Shown here piece by piece: positions 1 through 6,256 of a stretch of DNA of 7,893 nucleotides. The stretch covers positions 1-7,893 of the forward strand of contig JAKQGS010000324.1 of the NCBI GenBank assembly GCA_029556045.1. The letters run 5' to 3'. This DNA comes from Pseudomonadota bacterium. GTDB lineage: Bacteria > Bdellovibrionota > Oligoflexia > Oligoflexales > Oligoflexaceae. The translations under genes and the position numbers were made by a program. The notes under the pieces are model-generated. The model saw only the letters and a list, made by a program, of their open reading frames with translations. It was not told the origin of the DNA and did not search any database. How positions within the stretch are numbered: position 1 is the stretch's first letter; every line of letters starts with the position of its first letter.

Positions 1-1
1 C

Positions 2-955
2 ACCCTGGCCCGTCTGCAATCACGGTATGACTGGCAGTCCATGATTCAGGATCGTCCCGCCACCTCCACCTCCCGTTTCATCGATCTGGGATGTGGATCC
101 GGCGCCCTTTCCATGGGCTTTCTCAATTTTCTGAACCGTCGGTTTCAAAAAGTTCCAGGCCACATCGAAATCAATCTGTTCGATCAACACGGTGCGTTTC
201 TTGATATGGCCCGCTGGGGCATCGAACACCTGTTTCCTGCGGTTCCCATTAAAGCACAAAAAGGAAAAATCGAAGAAAAATTCGGTTTTATCGCCGATGC
301 CATCACATCTCATCCCAAAGACCTGTTTATTCTTGGCATGGGTTATGTCTGGAATGAGCTGGCAGAACGAGCCCGCAGCAAATTGTTGAACTTGCTGCAA
401 AACCCTAAACTATTGGATGGCGAAGGGCTATTAATCGTGCTGGAGCCGGCCAACGAAAAATTGGCCCGCACCACGCTCGAGTTTCGCGACCAATTGGTGG
501 AAATGGGTTACCAAGCCCTCTATCCCTGCCTCCATTCCGCCCCTTGCCCAATGTTAAATCACCCCAAGGACTGGTGTTTCAGCGAAGCCTCGTGGGATCG
601 TCCAAAAGAACTGAAATTGGTGGATGATATCCTGGAATCCAACCGGACCAAGGTCAATGGCGTCTTCCAGGTTTTCGCCACGCCAGGTCTTGCCACCAAA
701 TTAAAGCAAAGGTATCAGGTTCCAGCGGCTACCATCGTTGGACGGCCGGTCGTAAAAACCCCACCGGCCAGGGCACGAACAAAACCCGGTCCAAAACCCT
801 ATGAGTACCTGCTTTGCACCGAAGAGGCAGTCTTAAACAAAGTCAAACCAACGAAGGATGAGCCACCGATTCATCGCGGGCTTTTGTGGACCCCCGCCGA
901 TTCCGAAAGTTCACCCCGCAAAAACGCCAGGCAGTCCCGAAAGTCCCCTTCATAA
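2..955 (+). CDS. Rsm22-family SAM-dependent methyltransferase, 3' part (5' end outside window)
   Basis: This is the C-terminal 317 codons of a gene that enters the window already in frame: the frame is open from base 2, so the ATG at 41 is not needed as a start. It begins just ahead of a SAM-binding motif I, FIDLGCGSG (bases 80-106). It then shows the Rsm22 hallmark cysteines: YPC (Cys at 527-529), APCPM (545-547), DWC (575-577) and LLCTEE (815-817). Family knowledge: Rsm22/METTL17 proteins associate with the small ribosomal subunit, are needed for its assembly or translation in mitochondria, and use such cysteines to hold an Fe-S cluster; bacterial members are poorly studied. The basic C-terminal tail (RKNARQSRKSPS) lies partly in the stretch that overlaps the convergent pseudouridine synthase gene by 85 bases. 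Family assignment is fairly sure; the substrate in this organism is not known. Confidence 0.85.
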   Translation, partial: TLARLQSRYDWQSMIQDRPATSTSRFIDLGCGSGALSMGFLNFLNRRFQKVPGHIEINLFDQHGAFLDMARWGIEHLFPAVPIKAQKGKIEEKFGFIADAITSHPKDLFILGMGYVWNELAERARSKLLNLLQNPKLLDGEGLLIVLEPANEKLARTTLEFRDQLVEMGYQALYPCLHSAPCPMLNHPKDWCFSEASWDRPKELKLVDDILESNRTKVNGVFQVFATPGLATKLKQRYQVPAATIVGRPVVKTPPARARTKPGPKPYEYLLCTEEAVLNKVKPTKDEPPIHRGLLWTPADSESSPRKNARQSRKSPS

Positions 956-1857
956 GGGGCTTCGACCATTTTGATCTCCATCCGCGGTGAGGGCTTAAAA
1001 GTCAGACTGCTGGCATGCAACATCTGACGCCGCGCCAATCCTCTCAGGTGCTGGGTCACTTGCCGCTGTTTGTCCCGTCCATATATCCGGTCACCCAGGA
1101 TGGGCAAATCGCAATGCTCCAAATGCACACGGATCTGATGGCTGCGTCCTGTGCGGGGATGGCAGGAGATGAGAGATATGCCATATTCAGAAAATTCCTC
1201 CAGCCGCTGAAATTCGGTGACAGCCTCACGACCACCCGGGGTGATAACGACACGTCCGGTCTCCCGATCGATGGGGCTGAGGGGTTCCTGCACAATCCAC
1301 GATTCGGCTGGACACCGGCCCACACATAATGCGTGATAGATCTTTCCCACCTGATACTCCTGGAACTGCCGCCCCACAAAATCTGCCGCCTTGCGATCGA
1401 GTGCAATCAGCATAACCCCCGACGTATCACGATCCAGCCGATGGAGTAGGTGCAACGAAGCAAAGGTTTTGCCGGCTCCCCGCAAGTATTTTTCCAATAG
1501 AGGCAGCACATGAAATACCGCCTGCTGCCGGGTTGCCTGCGAGGGAACTCCCGCCGGTTTATTGATCGCCACCAGCCCGGCACCCTGAAACAAAATCTGC
1601 TCATTGGTCAATGCCGGTGCACCATCGGTAAGCTCGGCAGCTGTCTGGCCCTCACGATATTCCAGCAGCACTTTATCGCCGGCTTTCACCAGACGGGAAG
1701 CCACCCGGAGGCGATGGCCATTCAGGTAACACCCCCCGAGGTCGATGATGCTGCGAATCCTGCGCCGCGAAAGATTGCCTTGGCTGATCCTGGAGAGCGC
1801 CACATCCAGACGTAAATCCTGAAATTCCGGGGGAATCGTATAACGGAGGGATGGCAT
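871..1857 (-). CDS. RluA-family pseudouridine synthase with S4 domain
   Basis: This 328-residue protein should isomerise uridine to pseudouridine in rRNA or tRNA in the cytoplasm. Residues about 15-68 form an S4 RNA-binding domain (LRLDVALSRIS ... YLNGHRL ... GDKVLLEY). The catalytic domain follows: VAINKPAGVPS (97-106), the signature HRLDRDTSG (139-147, catalytic Asp142), KIYHALCVG, and the late RluA motif RTGRSHQIRVH followed by LGDRIYG. The order S4 then RluA domain and the length of about 330 match the RluC/RluD-type subfamily. The target uridine cannot be told from sequence, so no symbol is given. The start is ATG at 1857, with a G-run (TGGGG) about 6 bases upstream as a modest ribosome-binding site. 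The gene is transcribed divergently from the methionyl-tRNA synthetase gene. Its 3' end overlaps the Rsm22-like gene tail to tail; the conserved APYEGDFRDCLAFLR segment lies largely in that overlap, so both ends look real. Confidence 0.93.
   Translation of the reverse strand: MPSLRYTIPPEFQDLRLDVALSRISQGNLSRRRIRSIIDLGGCYLNGHRLRVASRLVKAGDKVLLEYREGQTAAELTDGAPALTNEQILFQGAGLVAINKPAGVPSQATRQQAVFHVLPLLEKYLRGAGKTFASLHLLHRLDRDTSGVMLIALDRKAADFVGRQFQEYQVGKIYHALCVGRCPAESWIVQEPLSPIDRETGRVVITPGGREAVTEFQRLEEFSEYGISLISCHPRTGRSHQIRVHLEHCDLPILGDRIYGRDKQRQVTQHLRGLARRQMLHASSLTFKPSPRMEIKMVEAPYEGDFRDCLAFLRGELSESAGVHKSPR
945..959. repeat. Short perfect inverted repeat over the stop codon of the Rsm22-like gene
   Basis: CCCCTT-CAT-AAGGGG forms a 6-bp stem with a 3-base loop and spans the TAA stop at 953-955 within the convergent 3' overlap. 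No T-run follows on either strand, so it is not a classical intrinsic terminator. It could still slow or end transcription, or protect 3' ends, in both directions. It also encodes conserved residues of the pseudouridine synthase (PYEGD), so it may be coincidental. Confidence 0.35.
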
Positions 1858-1953
1858 GAAAACCCCATTTAGGTTACGGGTTACAGGGCCCTAGCCCTTA
1901 TCATTCCATGCATCAAAAAAAAAGGCTTTCCCACCAGAGCCGCCCAATCCGCA

Positions 1954-1983
1954 GTGGCAGGATTCCCGGGGATTTACTATAAC
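1954..1983 (+). promoter_or_regulatory. Candidate sigma70-type promoter for metG
   Basis: GTGGCA (1954-1959, 4 of 6 matches to TTGACA) is followed after 18 bases by TATAAC (1978-1983, 5 of 6 matches to TATAAT). It sits about 40 bases upstream of the metG ATG, leaving a short leader. The octamer CCGCCCAA (1940-1947) ends 6 bases upstream of the -35 box. The call is by eye and rests mainly on the -10 element. Confidence 0.4.
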
Positions 1984-2006
1984 TGATAACATTCATTGAT
2001 CATTTG

Positions 2007-2014
2007 CAGGAAGG
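2007..2014 (+). promoter_or_regulatory. Ribosome-binding site deciding the metG start
   Basis: CAGGAAGG ends 7 bases before the ATG at 2022, an ideal spacing. An in-frame TTG at 2004 lies upstream of this site and would have no Shine-Dalgarno sequence of its own, so the ATG at 2022 is preferred. That ATG also gives the usual N-terminus just ahead of the first beta-strand. Confidence 0.75.
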
Positions 2015-2021
2015 TTACCCC

Positions 2022-4052
2022 ATGTCCTCTCAACGCACCATCATCCTGACATCCGCACTCCCCTACGCCAATGGCGACATTCATCTGGGACATATGCTTG
2101 AACACGTCATGTCAGACATTTGGGTTCGATATCAGAAGATGCGCGGCCATGAATGCCTTCATATCTGCGCGGAGGATACACACGGCACCCCCATCATGGT
2201 GAATGCCCGCAAGCAGGGCATCACTCCTGAAAAACTCATCAGCGACGCCGCGCAGTCCCACATCAAAGATTTTGCGGGATTTGATATCGCGTTTGATAAT
2301 TACAGCTCAACGAACACCGACCTTAATCGCCAGGTTACGGAAGAGATTTTCCATGCCCTCAACAAGGCAGGAGCGATAAGAGATCGGGTCATCAAACAAT
2401 CCTATTGCCACCATGATCAGATGTTCCTGCCGGACCGGTTTGTCAAAGGCATTTGCCCCAAGTGCGCCGCCGAGGATCAATACGGGGACAACTGTGAGGT
2501 TTGCAGCGCCAGCTACACGCCCGCCGATCTGAAGAACCCCAAGTGCACCCTGTGTGGCAATGCACCAGTGCTTCAGGATACCCAGCACCTGTTTGTGGAG
2601 TTGGATCGGTTCCGGGACTTTCTCAAAGAATGGGTACCGGCACACACCGCCCCCGAAGTCGCCAACAAGATGAATGAGTGGCTGGGGGGAAACCTGCAGG
2701 AATGGTGCATTTCCCGTGACACTCCCTACTTTGGTTTTGAAATCCCCGGTTATCCGGGCAAATACTTTTACGTGTGGATGGACGCGCCGGTCGGTTACAT
2801 CTCCTCCACCTGGGAGTGGTGTCAAAAACACGGGCGTAAGATCGAAGATTTCTGGGCCAACCCCCGCTGCGAGATCTATCATAATATCGGCAAGGACATT
2901 GTCTATTTCCATACATTGTTTTGGCCGGCGATGCTAAAAGCTTCCCGTTACAAGACGCCCGATGGCATCTGGGTGCACGGTTACCTGACGGTCAATGGCA
3001 CCAAGATGAGCAAGTCCCGGGGCACCTTCATCAGCGCCGCCACCTATCTGAAACACCTCGACCCCGTGTACTTCCGTTACTATATGGCGTGCAAATTAAA
3101 CGGTGAAATCGAGGATTTTGATTTGAACCTCGAAGACTTTGTCAGCCGAGTGAACTCAGATTTGATCGGAAAAATCACCAACGTGGCCTCCCGTGGCGCA
3201 CAGATGCTGGGGCGCATCGATGGACGCATGGGGACGCTGTCGGAGGAAGGACGCCTCCTTGTGTCGGCGGCGCAGGAAAGGGCGCAGCTCATCGCCCGTT
3301 ATTACGAGGAGCGCAATTATTCGCGTGCCGTTGTGGAGATTCGCAATGTTGCCGACGAAGCAAACCGCTATTTTGATTCTTACGAGCCCTGGAAACTGGT
3401 AAAAACTGACCCCGAAAAGACACGGGAGATTCTGACCACCATATTAAATCAATTTCGCCTCATGGCCATCTACCTCAAACCCGTCATTCCGTCCTATGCG
3501 GCTCGCGTCGAACGCCTGTTTGGTGAAGCCCCCTATGGGTGGAACGACCATAAACGAGTGTTGGAAAACTATTCGATACAACCATTTGAGCACCTTCTGG
3601 GTCGCCTGGATGCCGCGAAAATTCAAGCCATCGTTGAGGATTCCAAACAAGAGGCCCCCGATGCCAAGTCCGCTGCAAAAGAATCAGAAAAATCTTCGGA
3701 AAAAGAAGGCATGGAAGCCATTGCCCCGGAAATAGAAATCGATGACTTTCTGAAAATCGACCTACGGGTAGCCCGCATTGTGGATGCCAAGGAAGTGGAA
3801 GGCGCTTCTAAATTGTTAGCCCTCACCCTGGACATTGGGGAAGGACACCGCCAGGTGATGGCCGGCATTCGCAGCGCATATCAACCTGAACAGCTGATTG
3901 GCCGGCTGACGGTGATGGTGGCCAATCTCAAGGCCCGCAAGATGAAATTTGGTCTTTCAGAAGGCATGGTCTTGGCCGCTGGACCTGGTGGCAAGGATCT
4001 ATTTATCCTGTCACCCGACAGCGGCGCACAACCGGGTCAACGCATTCGCTGA
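2022..4052 (+). CDS. metG: Methionyl-tRNA synthetase with C-terminal tRNA-binding domain
   Basis: This is a class I aminoacyl-tRNA synthetase of 676 residues that charges tRNA-Met with methionine in the cytoplasm. From the ATG at 2022 the order is: Rossmann catalytic domain with the HIGH-type signature HLGH (residues 21-24); connective peptide with zinc-binding cysteines CPKC (145-148) and CEVC (158-161), plus an extra CTLC pair (175-178); KMSKS loop at 328-332; helical anticodon-binding domain (roughly 390-530); a Lys/Glu/Ala/Ser-rich linker (about 545-575); and a C-terminal OB-fold of the Trbp111/EMAPII type ([16 protein letters not shown] ... [18 protein letters not shown]). The architecture and the cysteine positions match the E. 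coli-type enzyme, which dimerises through the OB-fold. The RNA methyltransferase gene starts 8 bases after its stop, so the two are probably co-transcribed. No T-box or other leader element is seen. Confidence 0.98.
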   Translation: MSSQRTIILTSALPYANGDIHLGHMLEHVMSDIWVRYQKMRGHECLHICAEDTHGTPIMVNARKQGITPEKLISDAAQSHIKDFAGFDIAFDNYSSTNTDLNRQVTEEIFHALNKAGAIRDRVIKQSYCHHDQMFLPDRFVKGICPKCAAEDQYGDNCEVCSASYTPADLKNPKCTLCGNAPVLQDTQHLFVELDRFRDFLKEWVPAHTAPEVANKMNEWLGGNLQEWCISRDTPYFGFEIPGYPGKYFYVWMDAPVGYISSTWEWCQKHGRKIEDFWANPRCEIYHNIGKDIVYFHTLFWPAMLKASRYKTPDGIWVHGYLTVNGTKMSKSRGTFISAATYLKHLDPVYFRYYMACKLNGEIEDFDLNLEDFVSRVNSDLIGKITNVASRGAQMLGRIDGRMGTLSEEGRLLVSAAQERAQLIARYYEERNYSRAVVEIRNVADEANRYFDSYEPWKLVKTDPEKTREILTTILNQFRLMAIYLKPVIPSYAARVERLFGEAPYGWNDHKRVLENYSIQPFEHLLGRLDAAKIQAIVEDSKQEAPDAKSAAKESEKSSEKEGMEAIAPEIEIDDFLKIDLRVARIVDAKEVEGASKLLALTLDIGEGHRQVMAGIRSAYQPEQLIGRLTVMVANLKARKMKFGLSEGMVLAAGPGGKDLFILSPDSGAQPGQRIR

Positions 4053-4060
4053 GGTGCTTC

Positions 4061-4873
4061 TTGCCGCTGCAGCCGCTCCCCATGTTTCTGAAGCTCAATG
4101 AAGCCATGGCCTTAAGGGCCATGGTGGAATGCGCCCAATCCATCGATCGCAACTGGGACAAGGAAGCAGAACGCCGAGATGTCTTGATACACCTCATCGC
4201 CATGCTGGAAGCTGCGGCTCAACACCCCTCACCGGCCGTCAAATCCCTGCACCATTTGGCGCGGAAATTGACACTCACCGACCCACACTCCCATTTTCTG
4301 AACATTCTGGTCCCCTTGGAGCGCCAGTATTCCCGAGCCGTGGTGGATCACGACTTTCTCGTGGTGGAAAATGATAAAAGCAGCCCCCTTGCCCCGCCGT
4401 TGCCAGTGACCGTGGTATTGGACAATATTCGTTCAGCTTTTAACGTGGGATCAATTTTCCGGACTGCTGAATGCTTTGGGCTGCAAAGGCTATGGCTGAC
4501 TGGTTACACTCCCACACCGGAAATGAAACACACCCAGGTAACCGCCATGGGTACCCATGAGCATGTCACCTGGTGTCACATGCCATCACTGCAGCAGGCG
4601 GTGGCGCAATTCAGGGAGAGTGGCATTCCCGTCATTGCGATTGAACACACCAAAGATAGCACTCCCATCACTGAGTTAGCTTTTCCGATGCCATGCGCAT
4701 TGATCCTGGGCAACGAGAGGTACGGCGTTGACCGCGGCGCCCTCCGCAACGCCGATCACTTGGTCCATATACCGATGTTTGGGCGTAAAAATTCGCTAAA
4801 CGTGGGAACTGCATTTGGAGTGGTGGCCGCAGAAATCCGCCGCCAATATCCCACTTATGAAGCCAACACCTGA
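4061..4873 (+). CDS. SpoU/TrmH-family RNA 2'-O-ribose methyltransferase
   Basis: This protein of up to 270 residues should transfer a methyl group from SAM to a ribose 2'-OH in tRNA or rRNA, using a SPOUT trefoil-knot fold. All three family motifs are present: motif 1 LDNIRSAFNVGSIFRTAE (residues 120-137, with the conserved Asn and Arg), motif 2 ILGNERYGV (215-223) and motif 3 IPMFGRKNSLNVGTA (237-251). The first 100 or so residues are mainly helical and match neither of the substrate-binding domains I know from RlmB or TrmH, so the target nucleotide cannot be named. The start is uncertain. TTG at 4061 has GAGGTG just upstream (4051-4056, overlapping the metG stop), though only 4 bases away; ATG at 4082 has no ribosome-binding site. 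Either way the gene is tightly linked to metG and may be translationally coupled. Its last 19 bases overlap the convergent response-regulator gene. Confidence 0.9.
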   Translation: MPLQPLPMFLKLNEAMALRAMVECAQSIDRNWDKEAERRDVLIHLIAMLEAAAQHPSPAVKSLHHLARKLTLTDPHSHFLNILVPLERQYSRAVVDHDFLVVENDKSSPLAPPLPVTVVLDNIRSAFNVGSIFRTAECFGLQRLWLTGYTPTPEMKHTQVTAMGTHEHVTWCHMPSLQQAVAQFRESGIPVIAIEHTKDSTPITELAFPMPCALILGNERYGVDRGALRNADHLVHIPMFGRKNSLNVGTAFGVVAAEIRRQYPTYEANT

Positions 4874-5223
4874 CTTATCAGGTGACTTAATTCTTCAAAC
4901 TTGTATGGCTTAAACAAAAAGCCATCTCCACCCATCGTTTTAACTTTATCAAGATCAAAGGCCGCATGGCCTGTGATAAAAATCATTTTAGGAGACGGTT
5001 TGAGCGCTTTCACTTTGCTTAAAAGATCAATGCCATCTCCTTCAGGCATACGGATATCGGAGATAATTAAATCAATCGGCATCGAAGTGATGATTCCCCA
5101 TGCCTCGACACCACCCGATGCCTTTACCACGACATAGCCAAGGTCGGCTATTTCTTCTCCTAAAAGAAACTGGATTTCCGGCTCATCATCCACAACTAAG
5201 ATGGTCTTTTTCGATGCGTTCAA
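4855..5223 (-). CDS. Single-domain (CheY-like) response regulator
   Basis: This 122-residue protein is a receiver domain and nothing else. All phosphorylation residues are present: acidic pair Asp12-Asp13, phospho-acceptor Asp56 in LIISDIRMPEGDG, Thr84 in FITGH, and Lys105 in LFKPY. With no DNA-binding or enzymatic output domain, it probably works by protein-protein contact or as a phosphorelay intermediate; this is inferred from its architecture. The start is a TTG at 5223: there is no ATG until residue 48, an in-frame stop lies just upstream (5254-5256), and GGGGAAG sits about 7 bases before the TTG. It follows the histidine kinase gene on the same strand, 48 bases after the stop as sequenced but only 20 bases after the stop in the restored kinase frame. 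The pair is almost certainly a cognate two-component operon. Confidence 0.93.
   Translation of the reverse strand: MNASKKTILVVDDEPEIQFLLGEEIADLGYVVVKASGGVEAWGIITSMPIDLIISDIRMPEGDGIDLLSKVKALKPSPKMIFITGHAAFDLDKVKTMGGDGFLFKPYKFEELSHLISQVLAS
4867..4884. repeat. Perfect hairpin at the convergent SpoU / response-regulator 3' overlap
   Basis: CACCTGA-CTTA-TCAGGTG is a 7-bp perfect stem with a 4-base loop. It contains the TGA stop of the methyltransferase (4871-4873) and the last codons of the response regulator. No U-tract follows on either strand. Its symmetry and its place between two convergent genes suggest a bidirectional transcription-ending or 3'-end-stabilising structure, but this is inference. 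Confidence 0.45.
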
Positions 5224-5243
5224 CTTGCGACTTCCCCTATGCG

Positions 5244-5991
5244 TTATGGCAACTTAACCGGCAACCTGATCTCAAAAGTGGTATGAGGCTCTCCCGGTGC
5301 GTACCGTATGCTCCCCCCCATGGGCCTCCAATATACCCCGGGCGATCGCCAATCCCATACCTGCAGATCGACTCTTCAGGTTCTGGAACGGCATAAACAG
5401 TTTCTTGACCCGATGCTCCGGCACGCCATCGCCACTATCAACCACTTTGACCAGTACTTGCTGGGCGTCCTGAAGCGATACGACCTTAACCCACTTTTCA
5501 CCATTTTGCCGAAACACGGCGTCAAAGCCGTTTGAGAGCAAACTTGAAAACACCTTGACCATCAGGTCCCGGTTACCCAGAATCGTCGGTTCATAGTGTA
5601 CCTCAGGACAATATTGAACCCGGTATTGATCGAATTTTAATTTTACCAGATCAAACGCGGAATACAGAAGAACGTTGAGAGGGATCGGCTCAAAATTGAT
5701 GTCACTCATATCTCTGGAAAAATATTTTAAGCTGGCAACTGTTTCAGCCATGCGATCGATGCTGTTGTACATGCCGCTGATTAGATTTTGCGCGTGATCC
5801 GGTGAAAGCTCATGGGTTCGCAACCTTTTATCTAACAGGCCTACATACCCCCGTAGAATCGTCAGGGGGTTGCTGATTTCATGGGCAAGACCAGTGGCCA
5901 ACGTTTGAAAATATTTGCGCATTTCCATGGAAATTTCATCTACCTCAAAGCCAATGTTCCGACTATCCCTGTTTTCAGGGTCTTGTGCCAT
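5244..5991 (-). pseudogene. Soluble sensor histidine kinase, reading frame broken in a G7 tract near its C-terminus
   Basis: As sequenced, the kinase frame runs from the ATG at 5991 to a TGA at 5272 (239 residues). It has the HisKA H-box GLAHEISNPL (phospho-acceptor His37), N-box SSLLSNGFDAV (Asn154), G1 box DSGDGVP (185-191), an F-box-like region LFMPFQ and G2 box GMGLAIA (211-217). It then ends abnormally in RTGRASYHF. Dropping one G from the seven-G run (5313-5319, read as G on the minus strand) converts this tail to GGSIRYAPGEPHTTFEIRLP and on to a TAA at 5244-5246. That gives 248 residues and the canonical last strands of a HATPase_c domain. The gene has only about 30 residues ahead of the H-box and no membrane segment or PAS/GAF domain, so signal input must come from a partner or be lost. 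AAGGAA lies 8 bases before the start. The frameshift may be a sequencing error, in which case the gene is intact; loss of only the final strands might also leave some activity. Confidence 0.88.
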
Positions 5992-6018
5992 GGGTTGAAT
6001 TCCTTTTGGATTTTAAAG

Positions 6019-6050
6019 ACGGCATCAATTAGATCGAAGCTCGATGCCGT
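6019..6050 (-). promoter_or_regulatory. Stem-loop in the leader of the histidine kinase operon
   Basis: ACGGCATC (6019-6026) and GATGCCGT (6043-6050) form a perfect 8-bp stem with a 16-base loop, 27 bases upstream of the kinase start codon and downstream of its predicted promoter. A competing small hairpin, ATCGA-AGC-TCGAT (6033-6045), uses part of the same arm. On the minus strand only three Ts follow, so it is a poor intrinsic terminator. It could be an attenuator-like or mRNA-stability element, or an operator. Function is not established. Confidence 0.45.
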
Positions 6051-6068
6051 TATGTTTCTGTCACATAA

Positions 6069-6097
6069 ATTCTAAGGTATCCGCCCAAGGATGACTA
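6069..6097 (-). promoter_or_regulatory. Candidate sigma70-type promoter for the kinase-regulator operon
   Basis: Read on the minus strand, TAGTCA (+ strand 6092-6097, 4 of 6 to consensus) is followed after exactly 17 bases by TAGAAT (+ strand 6069-6074, 5 of 6 to consensus). The transcript would carry a leader of about 70 bases containing the stem-loop at 6019-6050. The spacer holds one arm of the TCCGCCCAA inverted repeat, which would suit control by a protein bound there. This is a prediction by eye. Confidence 0.45.
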
Positions 6098-6144
6098 CCC
6101 ACCTTTAGGTACGTCTTTGCTGACACACTCCTTTATTGGGCGGA
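6080..6144. repeat. 9-base inverted repeat in the divergent intergenic region
   Basis: TCCGCCCAA (6080-6088) and TTGGGCGGA (6136-6144) are perfect reverse complements 47 bases apart. Allowing one bulged base, the match extends outward to GGT. The arms are too far apart for an ordinary terminator and look more like paired operator sites between the kinase operon and the outer-membrane protein gene. The core CCGCCCAA is also found at 1940-1947 in the other divergent intergenic region. Confidence 0.5.
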
Positions 6145-6256
6145 CCGTGTCAATGTTTTGGCGCAGGTCCATGCCTAAGTGTCGACCACCGCCTCAACTT
6201 GCCAGGATCTCTGCCGATACAAACCTGTTCCTTCACCATTTGCCCAGGTATGGTTC

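Noticed and set aside
1915..1940. Nine-T run on the minus strand after GGCT-N10-AGCC, as an intrinsic terminator
   Set aside because: The stem is only 4 bp with a 10-base loop, and it lies upstream of the pseudouridine synthase gene, where a terminator has no obvious use. At most it is a weak leader element.
1955..1975. TGGCAGG as the -24 half of a sigma54 promoter ahead of metG
   Set aside because: The required TTGC-like -12 element is absent at the right spacing; the sequence there is C/G-rich.
2307..2912. Long minus-strand frame (201 codons) inside metG
   Set aside because: It is antisense to a fully conserved MetRS coding region and its translation shows no recognisable domain or ribosome-binding site. 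It is a shadow of the codon bias.
4131..4140. CGCCCAATCC, identical to 1941-1950, as another copy of the intergenic operator
   Set aside because: It is inside the SpoU coding region, lacks the leading C of the octamer and has no promoter nearby. It is probably chance, and is noted as a caution for the octamer finding.
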